Positions 1 through 7,871 are shown, numbered from the stretch's first letter. The stretch is DNA of 64,000 nt from Rhodoblastus sp963703385 (GCA_963703385.1 OY969816.1:3100001-3164000), one strand, 5' to 3'. Notes: generated from the sequence alone by a model not told the origin. Numbers and translations: made by a program.

Positions 1-663
1 TTTGGACACCGCGACTTGCGCGAGCAGCGCTTCCGTCGGCAGGCCGGCTTCGACGATATGTTCGGGCGCCGGGGCTTGCAAGATCGCGGCGGGCTCCTTG
101 TAGGCGTATTTTGGCCGGATCGTCACGATCAGCCGGAAGCGCGCCCGCACGACGTCGAGCCTGACGCTTTCCTCCTGGCCGATCCTGACCCGCTCCTTGC
201 CCTCGAACTCCGGCGGAACCTCAGGCTCCAGGATCACCTCGACCCGCTCCAGATGCGAGGGAAACCGCGGCTTGTCGGTAGACGCCTTGCGCGGCTTGGG
301 CTCCGCCTTCGCGGCCAGCCGCGTGGCGATCGCCGCGAGTCCGGTTTCGATTTCCTCGAACACGAAGCTCTGTTGCTCGGCTTCGTCGGCGCCGAGTTTT
401 TCGGACCGTTTGCCGAAGCGATCGCGGCGAAGCGTCTTGATGATCGAAGTCAGCCGATCGATCTCGGCTTTCGCCGCCGCGTTCGTTTGCGTGAGGTCCT
501 CGACCTTCGCCGTCAGGCTCAACGTTTGGGAGCGGAAAACCTCCGCGTCCTTCTCGTTGGCGCTTGCTTGAGCCTCTGAACGATCGGCGCGAGCCATTGC
601 GCCAAGCGCCAGCGCCTTCAGTTGATCAACATCGTCAGGAAGTTTGCCGAAGCGCTCGATCAT
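1..663 (-). CDS. tnpC: IS66 transposase TnpC, N-terminal 221 residues (partial at window edge)
   Basis: The minus strand is open from ATG at 663 to base 1 with no stop. It starts MIERFGKLPDDVDQLKALAL, continues as an Ala/Glu-rich coiled coil (the leucine-zipper region of IS66 TnpC), then has the family signature RDRFGKRSEKL at about residues 80-90. After that come the basic linker (PKPRKAS) and the start of the zinc-binding/helix-turn-helix region (EHIVEAGLPTEALLAQVAV). The DDE catalytic domain lies beyond the left edge. In IS66 elements this is the DDE transposase; TnpA and TnpB are accessory proteins also needed for transposition. Confidence 0.85.
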   Translation of the reverse strand, partial: MIERFGKLPDDVDQLKALALGAMARADRSEAQASANEKDAEVFRSQTLSLTAKVEDLTQTNAAAKAEIDRLTSIIKTLRRDRFGKRSEKLGADEAEQQSFVFEEIETGLAAIATRLAAKAEPKPRKASTDKPRFPSHLERVEVILEPEVPPEFEGKERVRIGQEESVRLDVVRARFRLIVTIRPKYAYKEPAAILQAPAPEHIVEAGLPTEALLAQVAVSK

Positions 664-743
664 GGTTTGTATGATACTGTTTTTTCCGCAAAAATCCCAA
701 TGTTTTCTAGGCGTTCAATGGATTCTAGCGCAACTTTTTCATA

Positions 744-1088
744 TCAGCCGGCGCTCTGCGGCGCCCGCACGTCCACCGCGCGAACCCGCTTCCAATCCAG
801 CCCTTCGACCAGCGTCATGACTTGCGCGTAACTCAGACGAATCTCGTGGCTTCCCGCCGACGGCCAGCAGAAATGCGAGCGTTCGAGACGCTTCGCGAAA
901 AGACAAAGACCCGACCCGTCCCACCAGACAATTTTTATTCTATCGGCTCGTTTCGCCCGGAAAACATAAAGAGAGCCGTCGAATGGATCGGCCCCGGCGT
1001 CCCGAACCAGAGAAACAAGTCCTTCTGGGCCTTTGCGAAAATCAACCGCAGCCGCCCGCAACAGCACCCGTACGCCTTGCGGGATCAT
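744..1088 (-). CDS. tnpB: IS66 accessory protein TnpB (Orf2)
   Basis: A 114-residue protein starting MIPQGVRVLLRAAAVDFRKG. It contains the hallmarks of IS66 Orf2: DGSLYVFRAKRADRIKIVWW followed by DGSGLCLFAKRLERSHFCWP. The open frame continues upstream to 1262, but the ATG at 1088 overlaps the tnpA stop by ATGA, the usual IS66 arrangement, so that start is chosen. Length matches the family (about 115). Its molecular role in transposition is not established. Confidence 0.9.
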   Translation of the reverse strand: MIPQGVRVLLRAAAVDFRKGPEGLVSLVRDAGADPFDGSLYVFRAKRADRIKIVWWDGSGLCLFAKRLERSHFCWPSAGSHEIRLSYAQVMTLVEGLDWKRVRAVDVRAPQSAG

Positions 1089-1462
1089 GCCTCGCGCACC
1101 GCGCGCAGCAGACGGCGAAGGTCGGCTTCCGGAATATCCGCGCTTACCCGCACCACTGCGCCGCCGATCTCGATCTCCACGCGCCGCATCTTGGCCGCAC
1201 GCGGCTCCGCCGGCGCCTGGCGCTCGATCTTCTCCGCCCGGAGACCAGCAGCGCGACGCCAAGCGAAAAGTTGCGACGGCGTGATATCCAGCGAACGCGC
1301 CAGCGCCGAAATGTTCGTGCCCGGCTCCAGCGACGCGGCGATCGCTCGATCCTTGAAGTCGTCGGACCAGCGCCGGCGTTCGCCAACCGGCGCTCCATCG
1401 AGCCGTTCGGCTCGGACCTCTATGAACTGGTTCGTGTTGGTTCTGCGCATAGGCCTAGACAT
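1085..1462 (-). CDS. tnpA: IS66 accessory protein TnpA (helix-turn-helix, IS3/IS911 OrfA-like)
   Basis: A 125-residue protein whose middle, RRWSDDFKDRAIAASLEPGT then ISALARSLDITPSQLFAWRR, is a classic transposase helix-turn-helix. The C-terminal part (EIGGAVVRVSADIPEADLRR LLRAVR) is the IS66 TnpA tail. It is the first gene of the element, lies about 75 bases inside the right terminus, and is translationally coupled to tnpB by ATGA. An internal ATG at 1450 is an alternative start. Confidence 0.88.
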   Translation of the reverse strand: MSRPMRRTNTNQFIEVRAERLDGAPVGERRRWSDDFKDRAIAASLEPGTNISALARSLDITPSQLFAWRRAAGLRAEKIERQAPAEPRAAKMRRVEIEIGGAVVRVSADIPEADLRRLLRAVREA

Positions 1463-1516
1463 AGATGTTGCTATCCATGTCTAACCATTACCAAACACGC
1501 GCCCTGCGCCGCCAGA

Positions 1517-1538
1517 ATGGCGCCGGGTGTACGCTTAC
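1517..1538 (-). repeat. IS66 terminal inverted repeat (right end in window coordinates)
   Basis: Read on the minus strand from 1538 the sequence starts GTAAGCGTACACCCGGCGCC, which fits the conserved GTAAGC tip of IS66 ends. The IS630 transposase reading frame is intact up to base 1539 and is replaced by unrelated sequence from here on, which independently fixes the junction. Confidence 0.75.
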
Positions 1539-1812
1539 TCTTGACCAGCCGCTCCTGGATTTCGAGGAGAGTGATGTCCGGCGTGCGTCGGATCAGCCCC
1601 ATGAGGTAGTCGTGATGGGCTTCGATGCGCCCCGAGCGGCGATCGCCGCCCACAGGCCTGGGCGAGACCTCTCCCGTCGTCTCGAATTGCTTGACCCAGC
1701 GCACGGCGCTGGCGATGCCGATCTTGAACAGTTTCGCCGCCGCATTGCGCGACAGCCCGTCGACAACCACTGCCTCAACCACGCGTTTGCGAAGATCGTC
1801 GGAAAGCGCCAT
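1539..1812 (-). pseudogene. IS630-family transposase, 5' fragment interrupted by IS66
   Basis: The frame starts at ATG 1812 behind a strong Shine-Dalgarno (AAGGAGG). It encodes about 91 residues: MALSDDLRKRVVEAVVVDGL, then the helix-turn-helix SRNAAAKLFKIGIASAVRWV and PRPVGGDRRSGRIEAHHDYL. This is the DNA-binding N terminus of IS630/IS-Rj-type transposases. It is cut at residue 91 by the IS66 terminus; the remaining 21 codons of the open frame are IS66 sequence. The DDE domain is either beyond the IS66 copy (off window) or lost. Confidence 0.85.
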
Positions 1813-1840
1813 TCTCGCCGCCTCCTTCCGCGGCGAGAAT
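1811..1840. repeat. Perfect 10-bp inverted repeat at the IS630 transposase start
   Basis: ATTCTCGCCG (1811-1820) pairs with CGGCGAGAAT (1831-1840) across a 10-base loop. It covers the transposase start codon and Shine-Dalgarno on the minus strand, so in mRNA it could sequester the ribosome-binding site; IS630 left-end sequence is the likely origin. Confidence 0.55.
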
Positions 1841-1846
1841 CATGAA

Positions 1847-3241
1847 TCAGATTTCAGCCGATTTGGGAATCCCAAAGCGATTCAAATCGTTCGGAGCCCG
1901 CTCTAGCTGTTGCGCTGCATATGTATACCGATAATTAGATACAACGGCGGCACAATCAGCCTGCTCGTGAGCACGTGCTGCAACTACCTCTTGGACAGCC
2001 TTATTTCCGACAGGGTGGTTATAAAGCTTGCATTGGACCACTAAGCGAAGGTCGCCCTTCTCGGCGATTATGTCTGTACCTTGATCTCCGCTCGTCTTGG
2101 TAGTGTTAGCCGACCACCCAGCTGCCCGTAGTTGCTGAGCGCAATATTGCTCGTAATCAGTTGGAGTCAGGTTTGGTCCAAAAGTGAAATTTTGAGCTGA
2201 ACCCGCTTGCTCCTCGATTTGACTCGCAATCGTTAGTACGAGCGCGGGGCGCATGGTTTCGTAGAGCATATACTCTTTGGCTCCAACCTGCCTGATGACA
2301 GGGTCTAACACCTTTTCAACAAAATAACGTAGTTCCTTTTGCCATTGCTCAACAATTAGTTTGCCATAGTCATCATGGCGCAAAGTTTGGAAGCGCTTTC
2401 GCACCAACGCGCGTTTATGTTGACTTATCGTCGCATACACCGCTTTTAGAACCCTCTCTGTAAGGATTTTCCGGTTCCTCATTCTCAGGACCAATACTAA
2501 AATTACTATTCCGGTCAGAATCACCAGCACGAGCAGCGGCGGCGCCGAGCTGCCGGGCGCCGATGCGCCGGCTTGGTCAGAGGCGGGCGGCTGAAGAGGT
2601 GTGACGGGCGCAGGCGGCGGACTGGCGGCAGGAGTTGACGTCGCGGGCGGTTCTATCACCGGCCGCTGAGTTAAATTCTGCGAATCGGTTAGGCCCTTTT
2701 TTGGCTCTTCAGGCACAGGCAATACGGTTTGCTTGGATAGAGAACCATGAGGAGGGGTATATATAGTATCAGCTGGTTGGGCGGTCGAAGCTTGCGCGGG
2801 TTTATGATCGTTTGACCTAGAATTGCTTTCATTCGTGCTGCTGACTGAAGAATCGCAATCCTCTATTATTTCTACGACCTGAATGCCCCCTTTGCTGTCG
2901 TCATAAAGACGTTCAATGTATTTGTAACGACCGTTGTTGTTTACGACCTCTCCTGTCATCACGAGCTTGCGGTTTTTTCGGTGAGGCCCTTCCCATGCTT
3001 CGTGGCTGCGGTCGTCCCGAATAACGTATTGCTGCTCTCTCTTAAAGACGCGCCCATCGCGGAGCGTGTGGGCGATCGACCATCCAGCCGAGACAGAATA
3101 GGAAACGTCAGATGAAACCGGTCCGTCTTGCATTGCCGATTGCGGAACGCAATGAAGGGAAAACGAGTTTGGCAGTCGGCTTTCAGTGGCCGACGCTGAC
3201 GTGAAAAATGGAATTACGGCGATCAATAACAATTGGCGCAT
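1847..3241 (-). CDS. Membrane-anchored Mrr-like restriction endonuclease domain protein
   Basis: 464 residues. Residues 1-18 look like a signal peptide (MRQLLLIAVIPFFTSASA). About residues 20-130 form a small Cys-containing domain (C31, C129) that I do not recognise. Residues 131-234 are a Ser/Pro-rich linker. Residues 235-253 are one membrane span followed by RMRNRK, so the C-terminal half should be cytoplasmic. Residues about 355-450 match the Mrr/PD-(D/E)XK fold: a DYEQYCAQQLRAAGW helix, D390 in GDQGTDII, and Q403-C-K405 in VVQCKLY, so the catalytic core appears intact. The last ~15 residues (after AAQQLERA) do not look like Mrr and are encoded by sequence adjoining the IS630 copy, suggesting the 3' end was replaced. 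AT content is higher than in neighbours, consistent with transfer. Function as a restriction enzyme is inferred. Confidence 0.72.
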   Translation of the reverse strand: MRQLLLIAVIPFFTSASATESRLPNSFSLHCVPQSAMQDGPVSSDVSYSVSAGWSIAHTLRDGRVFKREQQYVIRDDRSHEAWEGPHRKNRKLVMTGEVVNNNGRYKYIERLYDDSKGGIQVVEIIEDCDSSVSSTNESNSRSNDHKPAQASTAQPADTIYTPPHGSLSKQTVLPVPEEPKKGLTDSQNLTQRPVIEPPATSTPAASPPPAPVTPLQPPASDQAGASAPGSSAPPLLVLVILTGIVILVLVLRMRNRKILTERVLKAVYATISQHKRALVRKRFQTLRHDDYGKLIVEQWQKELRYFVEKVLDPVIRQVGAKEYMLYETMRPALVLTIASQIEEQAGSAQNFTFGPNLTPTDYEQYCAQQLRAAGWSANTTKTSGDQGTDIIAEKGDLRLVVQCKLYNHPVGNKAVQEVVAARAHEQADCAAVVSNYRYTYAAQQLERAPNDLNRFGIPKSAEI

Positions 3242-3661
3242 AGCGACGCCCCGACGCTGAACTGTCGTAAAATCGTAGCGCTGCTTTGGGATGGAAGCCA
3301 GTCGGAATCAGAACTTGGGCATTTTCGAAGGGACCACATTTTCAGATTCGTGCGCCGGTTCACAAGCAAAAGAGGCGCAGGCCGCTCACCGGCGCAAGGC
3401 GATATAGGCGATATATGGGACGCTGCGGCCAGAGACAAAAACGGAGGCCAATGCGTCCTTGGCGTGAAAAACGAGCGAAAATTCACTTTTAGTTAGCTCG
3501 ACGGCCGATGCCCTCGGCAGAGACAAGCGCATGATCGAGCGCCTTGCCGCTTCCCCGATTTTCCACCTGTGGCTTCCGCCTGGCTTCCCCGATTTAGGCA
3601 AGGCCTAACAAAGGAAAAGTCTTGGGCACCCAAAACTCCGGCAAATCCAAGGCTTTGGGAA
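3242..3661. other. Intergenic region, no convincing gene
   Basis: About 420 bases between the Mrr-like gene and tRNA-Val. Short open frames exist on both strands (for example 3233-3496 plus) but lack recognisable domains, ribosome-binding sites and alphaproteobacterial codon bias. The promoter of the Mrr-like gene should be in the right part of this stretch. Confidence 0.5.
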
Positions 3662-3736
<75 letters not shown>

Positions 3737-3807
3737 GCCGCCGGCAGGTGGTTGACCGCCGACCCGTCAAGGGTTCGGGGTGTATATCGATTCGGCTCGG
3801 GCGGCGC

Positions 3808-3898
3808 AAGCCGCCGCAGGCAAAAAAAACAAGCCGCCGCAGGCAAAAAAAACAAGCCGCCGCAGGCAAAAAAGACAGCCGCCGGAGGCAAAAAAGAC
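3808..3898. repeat. Tandem array of a ~23-bp GC/poly-A unit
   Basis: Four consecutive units of the form AAGCCGCCGCAGGC followed by 6-8 A and a final AC or GAC (3808-3830, 3831-3853, 3854-3876, 3877-3898), with a degenerate fifth unit after them. On the minus strand each unit is a GC-rich block after a T-run, directly downstream of cpdR, so the array may double as its transcription terminator. Confidence 0.8.
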
Positions 3899-3924
3899 GG
3901 TCGCCGCGGGCGAAAACGTTGCGA

Positions 3925-4305
3925 TCAGGCCGCGAGCAGTCTCGTCACTTCATTGACCAGATCGCGCAGATGGAAGGGCTTGGACAAAACCTTGGCCTGG
4001 CGCGGCGCCTGGTTGTCCGGATTGAGCGCCACGGCGGCGAAGCCGGTGATGAACATCACCTTGATGTCGGGATCGAGTTCGGTGGCGCGGCGCGCCAGCT
4101 CGATGCCGTCCATTTCGGGCATGACGATGTCGGTGAGCAGAAGCTCGAACGGCTCCTCGCGCAGCCGGTTATAGGCCTCGAGCCCATTGTCGAAGGAAAC
4201 CACCGCATAGCCGGCGTTCTGCAGGGCCTTGACCAGGAAACGGCGCATGTCGTTGTCGTCTTCGGCCAGAAGGATCTTCACCATGGGGTCCGCTTGGCGA
4301 TTCAT
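3925..4305 (-). CDS. cpdR: Response regulator CpdR
   Basis: A stand-alone receiver domain with no output domain. The core MVKILLAEDDNDMRRFLVKA, then LLLTDIVMPEMDGIELARRA with phosphoacceptor Asp59, then VMFITGFAAVALNPDNQAP and the switch Lys in VLSKPFHLRDLVNE, is the conserved CpdR sequence of alphaproteobacteria. In Caulobacter, unphosphorylated CpdR primes ClpXP to degrade cell-cycle regulators and is controlled by the CckA-ChpT phosphorelay. The ATG at 4305 has a GAGG eight bases upstream and is used here (126 residues); the ATG at 4284 (119 residues) matches the usual family start and is a real alternative. Confidence 0.9.
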   Translation of the reverse strand: MNRQADPMVKILLAEDDNDMRRFLVKALQNAGYAVVSFDNGLEAYNRLREEPFELLLTDIVMPEMDGIELARRATELDPDIKVMFITGFAAVALNPDNQAPRQAKVLSKPFHLRDLVNEVTRLLAA

Positions 4306-4486
4306 GTCGTCCTCGTCTTCACCCTTCCGATAAAGCCTCATCGTGGTAAATAACAGGTGAAATTTCTTCAAAACGCCAGCAGCGTTAACGCCGTGAACGC
4401 GCGCTTTCGCGCTGGACAATCGCTCAGCGCGGCGTCATCCTTATTATTTGGCAAAAGCGCCGGAGCGCAAGGTCGGCCCGATCGAA

Positions 4487-5410
4487 ATGGAATTCAAGAT
4501 GCAGGCTTTCTCGGCCGACGCCGAGCGCGCCGGACTTTTTTGCGAGACGATCGAGCCGGAGCGTCTGACTTCGCCCCTGGTTTTTTCGTCGCCCCATTCC
4601 GGCCGGGCCTATGGCCAGGATTTCCTTGCCGCGTCGGCGCTCGACCTGCATAGCCTGCGCAGTTCCGAGGACGTGGCGGTAGACGATCTTTTTTCCGCCG
4701 CGACGCTTCACGGCGCGCCTTTGCTGCGCGCCAATTTTCCCCGCGCTTTTCTGGACGTCAATCGCGAGCCCTATGAGCTCGACCCCAAATTATTCGCCGA
4801 TCCCCTTCCGGACTATGCCAATATCCGCTCGCTGCGGGTGGCCAGCGGGCTGGGCACGATCGCGCGCGTGGTGTCGGAGGGCCGGCCGATCTATCGCGAG
4901 CGCATCCCGCTCGCCGAGGGGTTGGCGCGAATCGAATCCTGTTACAAACCGTACCACGACCTGCTCGAAGGCCTGCTGGAGCGCGCCGTCGAAAGATTTG
5001 GCGTCGTCTATCTGGTCGATTGTCATTCCATGCCGTCGCGCATGCCGACAGGGGACGCCCGGCGTCCCTACGAGCCGGTCAACGCCGATTTCGTGATCGG
5101 CGACCGGCATGGCTCGAGCTGCGACCCGGCCTTGTCTCATCGCGTCCATTCTCAGCTCTCAGGCCTGGGCTATCGCGTCGCCCGCAACAAGCCCTATGCG
5201 GGGGGCTTCATCACCACCAGCTACGCCGCCCGCTCGCGCAAACGCCATGCGTTGCAGATCGAGATCAACCGCGCCCTCTATCTCGACGAGGCGACGCTCC
5301 AGCCGCTGCCGCACTATGAAAAGGTCAAGGCCGATCTTTCGCGCCTGATCGCGGATATAGCCGCGCATTTCCCGGCGGCGGGCTCGACCTGGCGCGCCGC
5401 CGCGGAATAG
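4487..5410 (+). CDS. N-formylglutamate amidohydrolase family protein
   Basis: About 307 residues. Family features are SSPHSGRAYG near the N terminus, SEDVAVDDLFSAA, FLDVNREPYELDP, LVDCHSMPSR (metal-binding His), and GGFITTSYAARSRKRHALQI with EINRALY. These zinc-dependent hydrolases release formate from N-formylglutamate in histidine breakdown or act on related N-acyl amino acids; no hut genes are nearby, so substrate is uncertain. The frame opens at a TTG (4448), but ATG 4487 or 4499 are better starts. It is transcribed away from cpdR. Confidence 0.82.
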   Translation: MEFKMQAFSADAERAGLFCETIEPERLTSPLVFSSPHSGRAYGQDFLAASALDLHSLRSSEDVAVDDLFSAATLHGAPLLRANFPRAFLDVNREPYELDPKLFADPLPDYANIRSLRVASGLGTIARVVSEGRPIYRERIPLAEGLARIESCYKPYHDLLEGLLERAVERFGVVYLVDCHSMPSRMPTGDARRPYEPVNADFVIGDRHGSSCDPALSHRVHSQLSGLGYRVARNKPYAGGFITTSYAARSRKRHALQIEINRALYLDEATLQPLPHYEKVKADLSRLIADIAAHFPAAGSTWRAAAE

Positions 5411-5828
5411 AATGAAAAAAGACAGGGTTGAGGCGCGCCAAAAAAAGACCGCCGACGTGATCGTTGGCGGCCCAAGTCAGGGGAGGAAACGCCCAAAGCG
5501 GGCATCCGCGGCGCCAGGCCGCGACGTGTCATTATGTGGTTGCAACGCACAAAACGCAAGGCCGTCGGATCGGATTCCAGACGCGAACGAAATTTCGCAG
5601 CGCGATCCGCGGCTGGCGCGTCAAGCAAGACCGATAGAACATCACATTGATTTTACTTGCGAAACTCCGGCGACTTCGACCCGAAGCGCCCCGGCCCGGC
5701 CTGTACTTTGGTCGGAGCCGCGCCTGCTCCCGCTCCCCTTCGTGGAGGCGCGCCAATGGACTCGCTTTAGGCTCCGCTTCATGGCATGTCTCGCATGAGA
5801 CCAAAGTCGGCCATGGGGGAGCAGCAAG
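5411..5828. other. Intergenic region, nothing recognised
   Basis: About 418 bases between the amidohydrolase and hisN. No RNA fold or protein family recognised; open frames here on the minus strand are shadows reaching out of hisN. The hisN promoter presumably lies near the right end, where GGGGGAGC provides its ribosome-binding site. Confidence 0.4.
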
Positions 5829-6632
5829 ATGACGGCAGTGGATTTCCTGCCTTTCGTGGACCGTCTGGCGCAGGTTTCGGGCGAAGCGATCATGCCCTTC
5901 TTCCGCACCACCTTCGCGATGGAGGACAAATCCGCCGGCGGCGTTTTCGATCCGGTCACCGAGGCCGACCGCGCCGCCGAGGCCGCGATGCGCCGCCTGA
6001 TCGGCGAAGCCTTTCCACATCACGGGGTGATCGGCGAGGAATTCGGCGCGTCCGACGAACATGCCGAATATGTCTGGGTGCTCGACCCGATCGACGGCAC
6101 CAAGAGCTTCATTTCCGGCCTGCCGCTGTGGGGGACCTTGATCGGCCTGCTGCACAGGGACGCCCCCTGTTACGGCCTGATGCACCAGCCCTTCACCCGC
6201 GAAAAATTCTTCGGCGACGGCGCGGAGGCCCATTGGACCGGGCCGGGTCTGCATGGCGCGCCGGCCGCGCGCCGCCTGTTCACCCGCCCCTGTTCCGGGC
6301 TCGACCGCGCCACCTTGATGACGACCTCGCCCAAGCTCATTCCACAACAGCTGCGTCCCCGCTACGATGCTCTGGAGGACAAGGTCCGCCTGCCGCGTTA
6401 CGGCGCGGACTGCTATGCCTATTGCATGCTTGCCGCCGGCCATGTCGATCTGGTCGTCGAGGCGGCGCTCAACATTTATGACATCGCCGCTCTGATCCCG
6501 ATCGTGCGCGGCGCCGGCGGGGTGATCACGACCTGGGAGGGCGGCGACCCGACCAAGGGCGGCGCCATCGTCGCCGCCGGCGACAAACGCGTCCACGAAC
6601 AGGCCCTGGCGGCGCTGAACGCCAGTTTTTGA
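5829..6632 (+). CDS. hisN: Histidinol-phosphatase, inositol-monophosphatase type (HisN)
   Basis: 267 residues with the IMPase metal motifs in order: GVIGEEFG (Glu), LDPIDGTKSFISGLPLWG (the DPIDGT signature) and the C-terminal NIYDIAALIPIVRGAGG. The KSFISG variant and overall similarity fit the HisN histidinol-phosphatases of alpha- and actinobacteria, which perform the penultimate step of histidine synthesis. General inositol-phosphatase activity cannot be excluded. The start at 5829 follows GGGGGAGCAGCAAG. It stands alone, with no other his genes in the window. Confidence 0.82.
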   Translation: MTAVDFLPFVDRLAQVSGEAIMPFFRTTFAMEDKSAGGVFDPVTEADRAAEAAMRRLIGEAFPHHGVIGEEFGASDEHAEYVWVLDPIDGTKSFISGLPLWGTLIGLLHRDAPCYGLMHQPFTREKFFGDGAEAHWTGPGLHGAPAARRLFTRPCSGLDRATLMTTSPKLIPQQLRPRYDALEDKVRLPRYGADCYAYCMLAAGHVDLVVEAALNIYDIAALIPIVRGAGGVITTWEGGDPTKGGAIVAAGDKRVHEQALAALNASF

Positions 6633-6669
6633 CACGCCCGCGACCGCCTGTTTCAAACATCAATTACCA

Positions 6670-6822
6670 GGCGGCCTGCGCCGCCGAGTCGGATCTATTT
6701 GCGAGGCGGCCTGCGCCGCCAAGTTGCTCTATTTATGAGGCGGCCTGCGCCGCCAAGTTGCTCTATTTACGAGGCGGCCTGCGCCGCCAAGTTGCTCTAT
6801 TTACGAGGCGGCCTGCGCCGCC
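6670..6822. repeat. Tandem array of five GGCGGC...GCCGCC palindromes
   Basis: Five copies of the 16-bp palindrome GGCGGCCTGCGCCGCC at 6670, 6705, 6739, 6773 and 6807, spaced 34-35 bases. The spacers are AT-rich and nearly identical (AAGTTGCTCTATTTAC/TGA). The last unit is read as the 3' end of the lysophospholipase gene. Each palindrome can form a very stable hairpin, and the array sits between two convergent genes, so a bidirectional terminator role is plausible. Confidence 0.88.
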
Positions 6823-7775
6823 TCATGCAAAATTCTCTCCCCCGGGATGAAGGCGTCGAAAGCCGCCCAGAATTCCGAGCGGATTTCGGCGCGCTCCATC
6901 AGGATTTCGTGGCGCGCGTCACGCAAGACAAGACAGAACGCCGTTTTCAGCCGCCTGGCGAAACGTTCGATCGCGGGGGTCGAGACCAGCCTCTCGTCGC
7001 CGGCGGCGAACAACAGGATCGGCGTGTGGATGCGCTCGACCTCGCGCTGCGAGGTCAGCCGGTGCATCAGGTGATAAGCGGCGTAGGCCCAGCCGATGGT
7101 CGGGTCGCCGATCCCGAGCGCGGGCGCGAGTTCGAGCAAACCGGCGGCGCGGGCGAAACGACGCTTGTCGGTGGTCAGGACGTTATCGGCGAAGGGCTTG
7201 TGATAAGGGGGCCTGTTCCGCCCGCCGGGAACATAAAGCCGCGACAGCCCCAGGGCGTGGAAACCGGCGGCGACGCGCCGCGCCATCGCCGATCCGGGGA
7301 ATCCATGAAGGTCGACCATCGCCGCCAAAGCGACGATCCGCTCGAAAAGCTCGTCGCCGTCGCGCGCGGCGCAATCGTCGAGCAGCGCCGCCGCGCCCAT
7401 CGAATGGGCGAGCGCGAACCATGGCTTGGGGCAGTCGGGCGCCAGCAGCTGGCGGATGAAGGCGTCGAGATCGCGCCGAAAATCGGTCGAGCGGCGGATA
7501 TGGCCCTTGGCGCGATTGCGCAGCAGACGCTGGGAAAGGCCCTGGCCGCGCCAATCGAATGTCGCGACCACGAAGCCGCGCTCAAGCAATTCGCCGATCG
7601 TCTCGAAATATTTCTCGATAAATTCCGCCCGGCCCTGAAGCAGCGCGATCGTGCCGCGCGGCGGTCCTTCGGGGCGCCAGAAGGCCGCCCGCAACTCGAC
7701 GCCGTCGCTGGTCCGCAAGCCGACGATATTGGCGCCGGGCGGGCAACTGTTGGCGGGGGTGTCGATCAGCTCCAT
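6801..7775 (-). CDS. Alpha/beta hydrolase, lysophospholipase (PldB-like)
   Basis: 324 residues. Family features: TSDGVELRAAFWRPEGPPRG, the oxyanion region LLQGRAEFIEKYFETIGELL, VATFDWRGQGLSQR, the nucleophile elbow ALAHSMGAAA (Ser), a late Asp (LLFAAGDERLVS) and the catalytic His in DARHEILMER. This is the serine aminopeptidase S33/monoacylglycerol-lipase group usually annotated PldB. The ATG at 7775 with AGGA eight bases upstream is preferred over the longer frame to 7904. The last residues (HEAAQAAS) come from the adjoining GGCGGC repeat, so the original C terminus has been extended or replaced by the array. Confidence 0.8.
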   Translation of the reverse strand: MELIDTPANSCPPGANIVGLRTSDGVELRAAFWRPEGPPRGTIALLQGRAEFIEKYFETIGELLERGFVVATFDWRGQGLSQRLLRNRAKGHIRRSTDFRRDLDAFIRQLLAPDCPKPWFALAHSMGAAALLDDCAARDGDELFERIVALAAMVDLHGFPGSAMARRVAAGFHALGLSRLYVPGGRNRPPYHKPFADNVLTTDKRRFARAAGLLELAPALGIGDPTIGWAYAAYHLMHRLTSQREVERIHTPILLFAAGDERLVSTPAIERFARRLKTAFCLVLRDARHEILMERAEIRSEFWAAFDAFIPGERILHEAAQAAS

Positions 7776-7843
7776 GCCGCGTTCCTGTAACGGGTCCCGC
7801 CAGCCGGCGCAAATCGGCCGTCGACGATCAGGGCCCGACGCCC

Positions 7844-7871
7844 CTTGAAAAACGCTCGCAGGCCTCCATCT
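7844..7871 (+). promoter_or_regulatory. RpoH (sigma-32) promoter for hsp20
   Basis: CTTGAAA (7844-7850), a 13-bp spacer and CTCCATCT (7864-7871) match the heat-shock consensus CTTGAAA/CCCCATNT with one mismatch. The leader to the hsp20 start would be about 75 bases. A UCGCU sits just before the GGAGGA Shine-Dalgarno, as in ROSE RNA thermometers, but pairing looks weak, so thermometer control is only a possibility. Confidence 0.7.

Larger units (their letters stand above)
1..1538 (-). mobile_element. IS66-family insertion sequence, incomplete (runs off left edge)
   Basis: Three minus-strand genes in the canonical IS66 order (tnpA, tnpB, tnpC in the direction of transcription) end on the right with a terminus whose complement reads GTAAGCGTACACCCGGCG, matching the GTAAGC-type start of IS66 ends. 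The left end and the second terminal repeat are outside the window, so the 8-bp target duplication typical of this family cannot be checked; the flanking 8 bases on this side are TCTTGACC (1539-1546). The element sits inside an IS630-type transposase gene. Confidence 0.88.

Noticed and set aside
3233..3496. 87-codon frames on both strands left of tRNA-Val
   Set aside because: Mutual shadows without homology or start signals.
6670..6822. CRISPR array
   Set aside because: Repeats are 16-bp palindromes and the spacers are nearly identical; no cas genes nearby.
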